Assembly: GCA_005800815.1 (NCBI GenBank)
Contig: SYEK01000003.1
Coordinates: 1-47,562, forward strand
Length of the DNA: 47,562 nucleotides
Source: Actinomycetota bacterium
Lineage (GTDB): Bacteria > Actinomycetota > Actinomycetes > Nanopelagicales > Nanopelagicaceae
Direction: 5' to 3'
Shown here: positions 8,608-17,343 of the stretch, one piece after another
Layout: every line of letters starts with the position of its first letter
How positions within the stretch are numbered: position 1 is the first letter of the stretch
The notes under the pieces: generated by a model
What the model was told of the DNA's origin: nothing
Databases searched by the model: none
What the model saw: only the letters and a program-made list of their open reading frames with translations
Program-made: the position numbers and the translations under genes

Positions 8608-9719
8608 GAAGAATCCTCAGTGTCACTGTGTCTTTGTTCCTCTTGCTAGCGCCACTGCCGATCGCCACTGCCGATGCTCCCATTGTCCGTATCACCAGCA
8701 CCTTGCATCAGAACTTCACGGGTGAGTTTAGAAATGATGATCTGGCCCAAGAGTTAACGCCTTCGGGAAGGTTGGGTCAGTTGGTCTTTATACCATTGAG
8801 CCAATCAAAGATATGGGTCATCGATCCAGCACTCATTGATGAGGTCATTGCAATGACATCTGATTACAAGCTTGCAACCGATGCAATCCCGGTTGGTAGA
8901 GAGATCGCTATCTCGTGGTTGGAGCAGTTGAAGAGATCTACTCTGGGCAATGAAGTCATCGCGCTGGCTTATGGGAACCCTGATGTCGCAATGGCCAAGC
9001 GTTTGGCACCGAGTGAGTTGAAGATGTACTACTCATTCGGCAAAGTTGCCCTGGAGATAGCCCTGGGCCGTACGGTACGTAGTGAACCTGGTGGCGGCTG
9101 GAGCCGGGGGAGTTCAAAGCTAAGCCCTCCACTGCGCAAGGGATACGGTGATAACCGGAAGGCATTGACGCGAATCTCCACAGTGGTCAACTCTGGGGAG
9201 ATAGTGCAACTGCGTATGCGTTTGGCGCGCTTACTATCGCCGAGCTTAGATGCAGAGAGTAGGGCTTATTTCTCCTACAACGCCCGGGAGGCAGTTAATA
9301 CCCAACTCAACCGACTGCGAGTCAATCCCGGCAAGTACCAGATCACCACCGAGAGGGTTGAGCTACCTGTGACGGTGATCAATGATTTCCCGGTCCCGGT
9401 CACTGTCGATATCCAAATGATGCCCGTGAGCACACGAATCTTGGTCGACTCATTTACGAACATCACCTTGGCGGCAAACTCCAAAACTCAACTTGAGCTC
9501 GGCGCACAGGTTATCGCCCCAGGTCAGACGCAGGTCCTGGCACAGATGCGGGATAAAAAAGGAGATGATGTGGTCCCGGCTGCACTCTTATCTTTGAATG
9601 CGACGGTAATTGATGCAAGGCTGACCTGGTTGACTACCGGAGCGGCGATACTTCTCGTACTCGCGGCTACCGCTCAGAGTGTGCGACGAGTTCGAAAGGG
9701 GCGCAAGAGTGAAATCTAA
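8604..9719 (+). CDS. DUF6049-like secreted membrane-anchored protein, short form
   Basis: A 371-residue protein with a signal peptide (residues 1-24, LFLLLAPLPIATADA end), a large extracytoplasmic region and a C-terminal membrane helix (about residues 343-362, LTWLTTGAAILLVLAATA) followed by a short basic tail, RRVRKGRK. Position between the NUDIX gene and murJ identifies it as the actinobacterial DUF6049 family (Rv3909 in Mycobacterium), but that family is usually 700-800 residues, so about half is missing here. The beta-rich C-terminal part (VTVINDFPVPVTVDIQM) is kept. Function is unknown; a link to MurJ or envelope assembly is inferred from constant adjacency. Overlaps its neighbours on both sides. 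Confidence 0.65.
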   Translation: MRRILSVTVSLFLLLAPLPIATADAPIVRITSTLHQNFTGEFRNDDLAQELTPSGRLGQLVFIPLSQSKIWVIDPALIDEVIAMTSDYKLATDAIPVGREIAISWLEQLKRSTLGNEVIALAYGNPDVAMAKRLAPSELKMYYSFGKVALEIALGRTVRSEPGGGWSRGSSKLSPPLRKGYGDNRKALTRISTVVNSGEIVQLRMRLARLLSPSLDAESRAYFSYNAREAVNTQLNRLRVNPGKYQITTERVELPVTVINDFPVPVTVDIQMMPVSTRILVDSFTNITLAANSKTQLELGAQVIAPGQTQVLAQMRDKKGDDVVPAALLSLNATVIDARLTWLTTGAAILLVLAATAQSVRRVRKGRKSEI

Positions 9720-11346
9720 CGAGTTATTCCGTGCCTCAGGGATCATGGCACTTGGGACGATTCTCTCTCGCATCACTGGTTTTATCCGAGGCATCTTGAT
9801 CGTTGCAGTCCTTGGTACCACCTTGCTGGCCGACACATACAACGTCGCAAACACGATGCCCAATATTTTATACAACCTACTCGTCGGTGGTGCACTGACC
9901 GCAATCTTCATCCCCCAATTAGTGCGCTCCTTTGATCAGGAGGATGGCGGGGATGGTTTTGCCTCCAGACTGATAACAACGATCTCACTCATCCTCTTGG
10001 TTCTTGTTGCTATCGGTGTTTACTTTGCTCCGGCGCTGGTGCGCCTCTATGCCCCCGAGTTCTTCACTGCTGGCTTTGAGGCTGAGAAAGATATCTCTAT
10101 AGCCTTCACGCGCTACTGCCTGCCACAGATCTTCTTTCTCGGTCTTTTCACCATGCTCGGACAGGTTGCAAATGCCCGTGGATCATTTGGACCTTTGATG
10201 TGGGCCCCGATAGCCAATAACATCGTTGGTATCGCCCTTTTTGGTGGCTTCCTGCTTTTCTCAACTGGAGTCACTACCGACTCGATTACCCCTGCTCAAG
10301 TCCAGATCCTAGGTTGGGGAACGACGTTAAGTGTTGTCGTGCAGGCCCTTGTCCTAGTGCCGGTCATCAAAGGTTTGGGAATCAAGATCCGTCCGCAATG
10401 GGGTTTGGCTGGGCTCGGTAAATCATTTGGCTTGGCCGGTTGGACCCTGGTTTATGTCCTGATCTCTCAGCTTGGTTATCTAGTCACTGTCAATGTCGCT
10501 ACCAGTGCAGCGGTGCGCAGTGCGCAAGAGGGAATCACACGTGGTGTCGGCTATACACCATATACATACGCCTACTACGTCATGTTGTTGCCGTACTCGA
10601 TCGTGACCATCTCGATCATCACTGCCATCTTGCCACATATCTCTCGGCTAGCCCTGGCCGGAGATCGTCAGGAGGTCCATGTTCAGTTGATCCGTGCCAT
10701 CAAACTAGTAGGTGTAATCACTATTCCAAGCTCTGTGGCTTTCTTACTCTTTGGCCCTTTGATCACGGAGGTGATTTTCATAGGAATCCCAATCCAGGAC
10801 GCCAGATACATCGGTTATGTATTAGCGGCGCTAAGTTTTGGACTTATAGCTTTCTCCATCAATTTGATCTTGATCCGCGGCTTTAACGCCTTTGAAGATA
10901 CCCGTACCCAAACCATCTCTATCTTGATAATAAATCTCATCTCAGTCGGCCTTTCTTACTTATTCCTCAACGTTCTTAAGAACCAGTGGGTCACGATCGG
11001 CCTTGGCGCAGCCTTCTCAGTGAGCTATCTAGCAGGCTTGTTCATCACATTGGGGTTGCTCAAAAAACACACGGGTGCAATCAAGGTCAGGGAGTTCCTA
11101 GGTCAGCATCTGCGCCTATTGGGAGCTGCCATTGCAGTCATGGCCCCGCTTTTTGCTCTCACTGAATACTTAACCTGGGCCGGTGTGCAACTCTCTCCTC
11201 TTGCACGGGCCGGTGAGTTGGTCCTTGTGATGTTGAGCGCATTCTTTGGCTATCTCATCGCAGGCAGGGCAGCTGGTGTGCAAGAGATATCGATGATTCG
11301 CCATCTACGTGATTCGGTAGTACGACCATCAAAGGATGCGGAATAA
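9709..11346 (+). CDS. murJ: lipid II flippase MurJ (MviN family)
   Basis: Moves lipid II across the membrane for peptidoglycan synthesis. The 545-residue product has about fourteen membrane segments and the MurJ/MOP core (GTILSRITGFIRG at residues 15-27, ANTMPNILYNLLVGG, GPLMWAPIANN). I place the start at GTG 9709, preceded by AAGGGG with a seven-base gap; an earlier GTG at 9679 lies deep in the upstream gene and lacks an SD. It overlaps the DUF6049 gene by 11 bases. The protein stops soon after the last membrane segment, so it lacks the pseudokinase and extracellular domain of the mycobacterial homologue (Rv3910). Confidence 0.92.
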   Translation: MKSNELFRASGIMALGTILSRITGFIRGILIVAVLGTTLLADTYNVANTMPNILYNLLVGGALTAIFIPQLVRSFDQEDGGDGFASRLITTISLILLVLVAIGVYFAPALVRLYAPEFFTAGFEAEKDISIAFTRYCLPQIFFLGLFTMLGQVANARGSFGPLMWAPIANNIVGIALFGGFLLFSTGVTTDSITPAQVQILGWGTTLSVVVQALVLVPVIKGLGIKIRPQWGLAGLGKSFGLAGWTLVYVLISQLGYLVTVNVATSAAVRSAQEGITRGVGYTPYTYAYYVMLLPYSIVTISIITAILPHISRLALAGDRQEVHVQLIRAIKLVGVITIPSSVAFLLFGPLITEVIFIGIPIQDARYIGYVLAALSFGLIAFSINLILIRGFNAFEDTRTQTISILIINLISVGLSYLFLNVLKNQWVTIGLGAAFSVSYLAGLFITLGLLKKHTGAIKVREFLGQHLRLLGAAIAVMAPLFALTEYLTWAGVQLSPLARAGELVLVMLSAFFGYLIAGRAAGVQEISMIRHLRDSVVRPSKDAE

Positions 11347-11379
11347 AGTGGGGGCTGAAAATGTTGCTAAGGAGTGAGT

Positions 11380-12309
11380 GTGAGTGAAGTAAGAGATGTA
11401 GTGATCGTGGGCTCTGGCCCAGCTGGATACACAGCAGCGATTTATGCATCTCGTGCGCAGTTAAATCCGGTTATCTATGAGGGTTCAGTAACTGCAGGAG
11501 GCGCACTGATGAACACGACCGAGGTTGAGAACTTCCCTGGTTTTGTTGATGGCGTGATGGGCCCAGATCTCATGGACTCCATGCGCAAGCAAGCCAAACG
11601 CTTTGGTACTGAGTTAATCACCGATGACATCGTAAAGATGGATTTAGTTGGTGAGATCAAAACCCTTGTAGATGGCTCAGGTAATACCGTGAGGGCAAAG
11701 AGTGTCATCCTTGCCATGGGTTCGGCCTATCGCCAGATCGGTCTGGTGAATGAGCAACGTCTCTCTGGTCATGGTGTCTCATGGTGTGCCACATGTGATG
11801 GGTTTTTCTTCCGTGATCAGGAGATCGCTGTGGTCGGCGGGGGAGATTCGGCAGTTGAAGAGGCGATGTTTCTCACCAAGTTTGCAAGCAAGGTCGTTAT
11901 GATCCATCGACGCGATTCATTGCGCGCCTCAAAGATCATGGCCGATCGCGCAGCAGCAAATCCTAAGATTGAGTTCATGTGGAACAATGAAGTGATAGAT
12001 GTCCTGGGTGAATCAAAGGTGGCCGGGCTCAAACTTCGCAACACCGTAGATGGCTCCCAGAGTGAGCGCGCTTTTGCCGCTCTCTTTGTCGCCATCGGGC
12101 ATATCCCAAGGAGTGAGCTGATCTCTACACAGATAACTCTCACGAGTGAGGGCTATGTCGAAGTCCAGGGCCGCTCTACCCGCACAAATATCCAAGGGGT
12201 CTTTGCCTGTGGTGATCTGGTAGACCATACCTACCGCCAGGCTATTACCGCAGCTGGCTCGGGCTGTCAGGCGGCCCTTGATGCAGAGAAGTTTTTAGCA
12301 CACCACTAA
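11380..12309 (+). CDS. trxB: thioredoxin reductase
   Basis: FAD enzyme that reduces thioredoxin with NADPH. The 309-residue protein has the FAD-binding GSGPAGYTAA (residues 11-20), the redox-active CATC (Cys136, Cys139), an NADPH site with VVGGGDSAVEEA and HRRDSLRAS, and the C-terminal GVFACGDLVD motif. GTG start chosen at 11380 because AAGGAG ends at 11374, giving a five-base gap; the GTG at 11374 overlaps that SD itself. It follows murJ by 33 bases. In Mycobacterium the sigM and anti-sigma genes lie in this gap; they are absent here. Confidence 0.96.
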   Translation: MSEVRDVVIVGSGPAGYTAAIYASRAQLNPVIYEGSVTAGGALMNTTEVENFPGFVDGVMGPDLMDSMRKQAKRFGTELITDDIVKMDLVGEIKTLVDGSGNTVRAKSVILAMGSAYRQIGLVNEQRLSGHGVSWCATCDGFFFRDQEIAVVGGGDSAVEEAMFLTKFASKVVMIHRRDSLRASKIMADRAAANPKIEFMWNNEVIDVLGESKVAGLKLRNTVDGSQSERAFAALFVAIGHIPRSELISTQITLTSEGYVEVQGRSTRTNIQGVFACGDLVDHTYRQAITAAGSGCQAALDAEKFLAHH

Positions 12310-12346
12310 AGTTCATCCACTACAGATAGAAATCCGGAGATCACCC

Positions 12347-12670
12347 ATGGCCACTACAAATGTCACCACGGCAACATTTGATGCACAGGTATTGCAGAGC
12401 AGCACCCCTGTTTTAGTCGATTTCTGGGCTGAGTGGTGCGGGCCATGCCGTGCCGTTGGACCGATTCTTGAAGAGATCTCAAATGAACATGGAGACAAGT
12501 TAAAGATCGTCAAGCTCAATACCGATGATGAGTCTGCGATCGCCATCAAATATGGCATCACCTCCATCCCGGCCATGTATGTCTTTGTCAACGGCGAGGT
12601 TGTCAAGCAGATTGTTGGAGCGCGACCAAAGCCTGCAATGCTCAAAGAGCTCGAAAGTTTCATCGCTTAA
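12347..12670 (+). CDS. trxA: thioredoxin
   Basis: Small disulfide reductase, substrate of the TrxB encoded just upstream. The 107-residue protein has the classical WCGPC active site (Cys31 and Cys34), the conserved cis-Pro in SIPAMYVF and the LDTDDE-like NTDDESAIAIKYGI region. An SD-like CGGAGA lies seven bases before the ATG. The trxB-trxA pair is standard at this origin-proximal locus (trxB2-trxC in Mycobacterium). It is followed after 21 bases by the cwlM-like gene. Confidence 0.96.
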   Translation: MATTNVTTATFDAQVLQSSTPVLVDFWAEWCGPCRAVGPILEEISNEHGDKLKIVKLNTDDESAIAIKYGITSIPAMYVFVNGEVVKQIVGARPKPAMLKELESFIA

Positions 12671-12691
12671 CACGTCATCGGATAACCATCG

Positions 12692-13684
12692 ATGCCAGAT
12701 CTCAATGAAGCACAGATCCGCTCCTTCCAACAAGGACGTGGTTTAAAGGTCACAGGTATCATCGATGCCGTCACCTCTGGCGCACTTGAAGAGGCCAGAT
12801 GGAAGCTCGGGGATCGCTCACTAACTGTGCAGGAGTACCCACTTATGCGCGGAGATGATGTCGCTGCCTTGCAATCGAGATTGACCGAGATGGGCTTTGA
12901 TTGTGGTCGAGTTGATGGGATCTATGGAGTGCGATCTGCTGCTGCGGTGAGAGAGTTTCAGCAATCTGTTGGCATAACCGTTGATGGTAAATGCGGACCC
13001 GCCACAATCATCGCACTCCTACGCTTGAGTCGAATCGTCTCAGGTGGTGCTCCCTCTCTTTTGCGAGAGAGTGCAACACAAAGAACGCGGGGTCCAGCTC
13101 TTGCCAACAAAACCATCGTTGTAAATCCCACCGGTAATGACTCACTTATCTACGACGTTGCACTTCGCACCGAGGGACGTTTGCTTGCACTTGGCGCATC
13201 CGTCTTTCTTACTCGGGGCGCAGCAAATAATCCCAGTGAGAGCCAGCGCATCGCATTTACGAATCAGAGTCAGGCAGATTTGGTGATCTCACTTGACTGT
13301 GATACCTATAAGAACCAGGGAGCACATGGCGTAGCCACTTATTTCTATGGCAGTGATTCCCATGGAATCCACTCGATTGTTGGTGAGCGATTTGCATCGT
13401 TAGTTCAGCGAGAGATCTGCGCTCGCACGGATCTGACAAACTGTCGAACACATGCAATGGCCTGGGATCTTTTGCGCTTGACCAAGGCTCCAGCAGTTCA
13501 AATAGATCTGGGCTATCAGAGTAATACCGGTGATATGCAGCGGCTATCTCGTCCTGATTTTCGTGATGTGGTTGCAGAGGCGTTAGTGATAGCTATCCAG
13601 CGACTTTATTTGGCCGCCGAGGATGATGCAAAGACTGGAACGTTGCGTATCGCTGATCTACGCAGAGCTGGTCTTCGCCGATAA
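12692..13684 (+). CDS. cwlM: CwlM-like amidase-fold pseudoenzyme
   Basis: A 330-residue protein without signal peptide, so probably cytoplasmic. Two peptidoglycan-binding-type repeats lie at about residues 1-50 and 50-110, then an Amidase_3-like domain at about 140-305. The amidase zinc ligands are missing: the DPGHGG motif reads NPTGND, the SIHAN motif reads SLDCD and the final VEVGF motif reads IDLGY. In Mycobacterium CwlM likewise lacks amidase residues and acts, when phosphorylated by PknB, as an activator of MurA. The C-terminal stretch with TGT (Thr315, Thr317) resembles the tail region carrying the known phosphosite; the exact match is my inference. A PknB gene is present in this window. 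Confidence 0.82.
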   Translation: MPDLNEAQIRSFQQGRGLKVTGIIDAVTSGALEEARWKLGDRSLTVQEYPLMRGDDVAALQSRLTEMGFDCGRVDGIYGVRSAAAVREFQQSVGITVDGKCGPATIIALLRLSRIVSGGAPSLLRESATQRTRGPALANKTIVVNPTGNDSLIYDVALRTEGRLLALGASVFLTRGAANNPSESQRIAFTNQSQADLVISLDCDTYKNQGAHGVATYFYGSDSHGIHSIVGERFASLVQREICARTDLTNCRTHAMAWDLLRLTKAPAVQIDLGYQSNTGDMQRLSRPDFRDVVAEALVIAIQRLYLAAEDDAKTGTLRIADLRRAGLRR

Positions 13685-13724
13685 ATAGTGAGCATGCCCC
13701 CTTGCTCTATGGCAGACTTGGCTC

Positions 13725-14987
13725 ATGTCCGAGATTACAAATCGCTTTGCAACGGGTGCGCCTCAGAATTTAGAGGAGCGCTTTGCAAATCGGGCCGCTC
13801 ACATGAAGCCAAGTGAGATCCGCTCACTCTTTGCCGTTGCATCCCGTCCCGAGATCGTCTCTTTGGCCGGTGGAATGCCCAACCTCTCGGCCTTTCCTAT
13901 GTCGATGATGGCCGATGTGGTCCAAAAATTGGTTGTGACCAATGGCGCAGAGGCGCTGCAATATGGGAGCGGACAGGGCCACCCGAAGCTTCGCGACCAG
14001 ATCTGTGATGTCATGGCGCTAGAGGGCATACGCGCCAATCCAGATGATGTCTTGGTGACAACTGGTTCCCAGCAAGCACTGGATTTGATCTCTCGAATCT
14101 TTATCGATCCAGGCGATGTCGTCCTTGTCGAGGCGCCCTCTTATGTTGGAGCGTTGGGAACCTTTCACCAATATGAAGCATCTGTCGTGCATGTGCAGAC
14201 AGATGACTCTGGTCTTGTCCCCCAAGCTCTTCGTGATGCTATCGCAACCCTTCGTGAGGCCGGGCGCAAGGTGAAATTTCTATACATGATTCCGAACTAT
14301 CAAAATCCTTCCGGAGTTTTGTTACCTGCCCAGCGACGGACTGAGATTTTAAATATCTGTCGCGAAAATGCGATATTCGTCGTGGAAGATAATCCCTACG
14401 GCCTTCTCGGCTTTGATGAGCCATCACCGAATGCGATGCGTGCAGAGGACTCTGAGAATGTGATCTACCTTGGCACTTTCTCAAAGACTATCGCCCCGGG
14501 TCTGCGAATCGGTTGGGCCCTAGTGCCCTCATCGCTGAAGGAAAAACTCATCATCGCAAGTGAGTCATCGATTCTGTGTCCCTCCAACTTTGCACAGCTG
14601 GCGATCTCTAGCTATTTGGCCGAGCAGCCTTGGCGCGATCAGATCGCATCTTTCTGTGGTTTATACAAGGTTCGACGCGATGCGATGCTCGAATCCCTCG
14701 ATGAGCACTTCCCAGCCGTTGCTAGATGGACCAAGCCTGGTGGCGGATTCTATGTATGGGTCACTCTGCCCACTGAGATCGATACAACTGCATTAATGCC
14801 AAAGGCGATCGCAGCCAAGGTTGCATATGTGCCAGGAACCGCCTTTTTTGCAGATGGTTTTGGATCGTGGTCACTGCGCCTGTCCTACTGCTATCCAACC
14901 CCTGAGCGAATCCGTGATGGTGTCAAAGCATTGGGCGCAGTGATCAAAAATGAGATATCCCACCGTGGTGGCAGGCAGATCTCTTAA
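13725..14987 (+). CDS. PLP-dependent aminotransferase, class I/II
   Basis: A 420-residue fold-type I aminotransferase, most like the 2-aminoadipate/aromatic group (LysN/ARO8-like, the catalytic part also found in MocR proteins, but no DNA-binding domain here). Visible features are the SLAGGMPNLSAFP N-terminus, the YGSGQGHPKLR motif, FLYMIPNYQNPSG, VEDNPYGLLGF and the PLP-lysine motif GTFSKTIAPGLRIGW. Substrate and product cannot be fixed from sequence; amino acid catabolism or synthesis is likely. A member of this family often sits next to parB in actinobacteria. Its stop overlaps the parB stop on the opposite strand by four bases. Confidence 0.85.
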   Translation: MSEITNRFATGAPQNLEERFANRAAHMKPSEIRSLFAVASRPEIVSLAGGMPNLSAFPMSMMADVVQKLVVTNGAEALQYGSGQGHPKLRDQICDVMALEGIRANPDDVLVTTGSQQALDLISRIFIDPGDVVLVEAPSYVGALGTFHQYEASVVHVQTDDSGLVPQALRDAIATLREAGRKVKFLYMIPNYQNPSGVLLPAQRRTEILNICRENAIFVVEDNPYGLLGFDEPSPNAMRAEDSENVIYLGTFSKTIAPGLRIGWALVPSSLKEKLIIASESSILCPSNFAQLAISSYLAEQPWRDQIASFCGLYKVRRDAMLESLDEHFPAVARWTKPGGGFYVWVTLPTEIDTTALMPKAIAAKVAYVPGTAFFADGFGSWSLRLSYCYPTPERIRDGVKALGAVIKNEISHRGGRQIS

Positions 14988-15844
14988 CCCTCAATAGCCT
15001 TTGTAATTCTCTTTAAATCCTCAGCCCCGGCGAACTCGATGAGGATCACCCCTTTTTGAACACTGCCTTGAATAGTCACACGAGTATCAAGGGCATCTGC
15101 GATACGCTCTGCGATCTCGTTGAACTCGATGATACTCGATCGAGGTGTTGTGAGTTTTTTCTTGCCTCTTTTGGGTGCATCTTTTGCGATGATCTCTTCG
15201 AGTGCGCGCACACTGAGCCCCTCAGAGATGATGCGCGCAGCCAGACTCTCGATCCTTTGTGCATCACTTAACCCAAGGAGCGCCCTTGCATGTCCGGCAG
15301 TGATAAGACCTGAGACAACTTTGCTCTGCACAGAGACTGGCAAATTCATCAGGCGGATTGTGTTTGAGACCAATGGGCGAGAGCGCCCTAACTTTTGGGC
15401 CAACTCTTCATGAGTGCATGCGAAATCATTGAGAAGTTGTGAGTATGCCGCAGCCTCTTCAATAGCATTGAGTTGGCTACGATGAATATTTTCAATCAAC
15501 GCCTCACGCAGTAGCTCGTTATCGGGGGTTTGACGAATAATGACTGGGATTGCCTTCAGGCCCGCCGCTTTTGCAGCGCGATATCTCCGCTCACCCATAA
15601 TCAATTCATAGCGCCCGCCGGTAATGATTCGTACTACTGGTGGTTGGAGAATCCCGATCTCTTTGATCGATGCGATGAGCTCATCGAGTGCATCTTGATC
15701 GAAGTTTTTTCGTGGCTGCCTTGGGTTAGGAGAGATCAAATTGATGTCGATGACATCCTGTGTTGCAACCTCTTTACCCTCGAGAGTCAATGAGGTGGGA
15801 ATCAATGCATCAAGGTTTGTACCTAATCCACCACGACGTACCAT
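14984..15844 (-). CDS. parB: chromosome-partitioning protein ParB
   Basis: CTP-dependent DNA clamp that loads on parS and spreads, helping origin segregation and SMC loading. The 286-residue protein has a short N-terminal ParA-contact segment, the ParB/Srx domain with NPRQPRKNFDQ and the CTP-binding GERRYRAAKAAG, a helix-turn-helix (HEELAQKLGRSRPLVSNTIRL) and a C-terminal dimer domain. It overlaps the parA stop by one base. Two near-perfect parS sites lie within 1-1.5 kb (16735-16750 and 17323-17338), so the protein has clear local targets. Confidence 0.96.
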   Translation of the reverse strand: MVRRGGLGTNLDALIPTSLTLEGKEVATQDVIDINLISPNPRQPRKNFDQDALDELIASIKEIGILQPPVVRIITGGRYELIMGERRYRAAKAAGLKAIPVIIRQTPDNELLREALIENIHRSQLNAIEEAAAYSQLLNDFACTHEELAQKLGRSRPLVSNTIRLMNLPVSVQSKVVSGLITAGHARALLGLSDAQRIESLAARIISEGLSVRALEEIIAKDAPKRGKKKLTTPRSSIIEFNEIAERIADALDTRVTIQGSVQKGVILIEFAGAEDLKRITKAIEG

Positions 15845-16755
15845 TATGCAATCCCACCTTCGCGTTTGTAGTGGATGGAGACAACATTCGAATCAAATGC
15901 CTTTGAGCGTGCCGCTAATTCACGTGCCACCAACATATATGCGATCGCACCTGGTGATGATGCATCGTATGTCATAACCGTCTGATGAAATCCTGGCGCC
16001 TCTGACACACGCACTGCGCGAGGGATGGGGATATCAATCAACTCGTTTGGATAGTGTTTGCGAATCTCATCTGCGACATCATTTGCCAAACGTGTACGTC
16101 CATCAAACATCGTCAAAACAAATGCAGAGAGCTTCAAATCTGTATTGAGGCGTTTTTTCACTAGATCGAATGTTTTTAATAACTGTGAGAGGCCTTCGAG
16201 TGCGTAGTACTCGCATTGAATCGGAATGAGCATCTCTTTAGCTGCGCTCAAAGCGTTGATCGTCAAAAGACCTAAACTTGGTGGACAGTCGATAAAAATA
16301 TAGTCAAGGGGTTCTGCATCTCTAGCGCGCACTGCGACCAACTCTTCAATCGCATCCTTTAATCGCATCTCTCTTGCCACCATCGGTACGAGCTCGATCT
16401 CAGCCTGGGCCAAAGATGTATTTGATGAGATGCATTCAAGAGATGGGAAGCCCTTCACTTTTTGGGCACACTCACTCATCGCCATCTGCCCCATCAAGAC
16501 CTCATAGATCCCTGGATTCTCAAGATGCTCCACACCAAAGGCAGTTGATGCATTGCCCTGGGGATCAAGATCTATGACAAGGACCCTCAGGCCCCCCATT
16601 GAGAGTGCTGCGGCGAGGTTTACCGTGGTGGTGGTCTTTCCTACCCCACCCTTTTGATTGGCAACTGTGATTATCCGAAGATTTGCCGGCTTATCCATCG
16701 CCTCTTTGAGGCGGCGAGTTCCCACAACCGCCTTTGTTTCACGTGAATCATCCAC
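15844..16755 (-). CDS. parA: chromosome-partitioning ATPase ParA (Soj)
   Basis: Dynamic ATPase that moves ParB-parS complexes. The 303-residue protein has a deviant Walker A KGGVGKTT (Lys35 and Lys40), YIFIDCPPSLGLLT as Walker B region and a conserved IDLDPQGNAS. The start is GTG at 16755; residues 3-6 (DSRE) are read through a parS site, as in many actinobacteria where parS sits in the first codons. The stop overlaps parB by one base, so the two are translationally coupled. It follows rsmG by nine bases. Confidence 0.96.
   Translation of the reverse strand: MDDSRETKAVVGTRRLKEAMDKPANLRIITVANQKGGVGKTTTTVNLAAALSMGGLRVLVIDLDPQGNASTAFGVEHLENPGIYEVLMGQMAMSECAQKVKGFPSLECISSNTSLAQAEIELVPMVAREMRLKDAIEELVAVRARDAEPLDYIFIDCPPSLGLLTINALSAAKEMLIPIQCEYYALEGLSQLLKTFDLVKKRLNTDLKLSAFVLTMFDGRTRLANDVADEIRKHYPNELIDIPIPRAVRVSEAPGFHQTVMTYDASSPGAIAYMLVARELAARSKAFDSNVVSIHYKREGGIA
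16735..16750. promoter_or_regulatory. parS site in parA 5' codons
   Basis: TGTTTCACGTGAATCA matches the bacterial parS consensus TGTTTCACGTGAAACA at 15 of 16 positions. It is inside the start region of parA, next to parB. Confidence 0.9.
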
Positions 16756-16764
16756 GCAGGCTAG

Positions 16765-17343
16765 TCAAGCACCTTTACGCAGTTCAACGATGCGTCCTGG
16801 CTCAATGCCCTCAAGATTTATCTCATGCAGTATCGCTTGTGGGAGCAAGGCCATCTCCTGCTCGGCCGATCTACCCTTAATGGCCAGGAGTGAGCCCCCG
16901 GGTTTGATCAGATGCCAGGTCATCGGCTTTAACCTCTCAAGTGGGGCCAGGGCTCGGGCCGTCACATAATGGGCGCTAGTGCGCACATCCTGAGCCTGTC
17001 CCTTGATAACCTGGATATCAAGACCGGCAACGGCCTGGCGTAAAAACTCAACTCTTCGCTCCAAGGGTTCGATCAGGCTTACATGCAGATCGGGCCGAGC
17101 CAGGGCGATAACAACTCCAGGCAGCCCAGCCCCTGATCCGACGTCAAATACGGTAGAGCCCTCTTTGAGAAGGGTGATTATAGGCAGGCAGTTGAAGATA
17201 TGGCGCTGCCAGATTCGCTGCCCCTCACGGGGGCCTATTAAGCCACGCTCAATTCCAGCCCCAACCAAGAGATCGGCGTAGGCCACTATCCGAGAGCTAT
17301 CTGGAAAGTAGCGCTCGATCAGAGTTTCACGTGAAACATCCAC
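16765..17343 (-). CDS. rsmG: 16S rRNA (guanine527-N7)-methyltransferase
   Basis: Methylates G527 of 16S rRNA with S-adenosylmethionine; loss gives low-level streptomycin resistance in other bacteria. The 192-residue protein shows the SAM-binding motif FDVGSGAGLPG (about residues 66-76), a second acidic region SLIEPLERRVEFL and the family's WQRHIFN segment. It starts with GTG at 17343, immediately after the jag stop (TAA then GTG with no spacer). Its first codons (MDVSRET) are read through a parS site. Located between jag and parA as in Mycobacterium (gid). Confidence 0.94.
   Translation of the reverse strand: MDVSRETLIERYFPDSSRIVAYADLLVGAGIERGLIGPREGQRIWQRHIFNCLPIITLLKEGSTVFDVGSGAGLPGVVIALARPDLHVSLIEPLERRVEFLRQAVAGLDIQVIKGQAQDVRTSAHYVTARALAPLERLKPMTWHLIKPGGSLLAIKGRSAEQEMALLPQAILHEINLEGIEPGRIVELRKGA
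17323..17338. promoter_or_regulatory. parS site in rsmG 5' codons
   Basis: AGTTTCACGTGAAACA matches parS at 15 of 16 positions; the inner 14 bases (17324-17337) are a perfect palindrome. It lies at the rsmG start. Confidence 0.93.
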
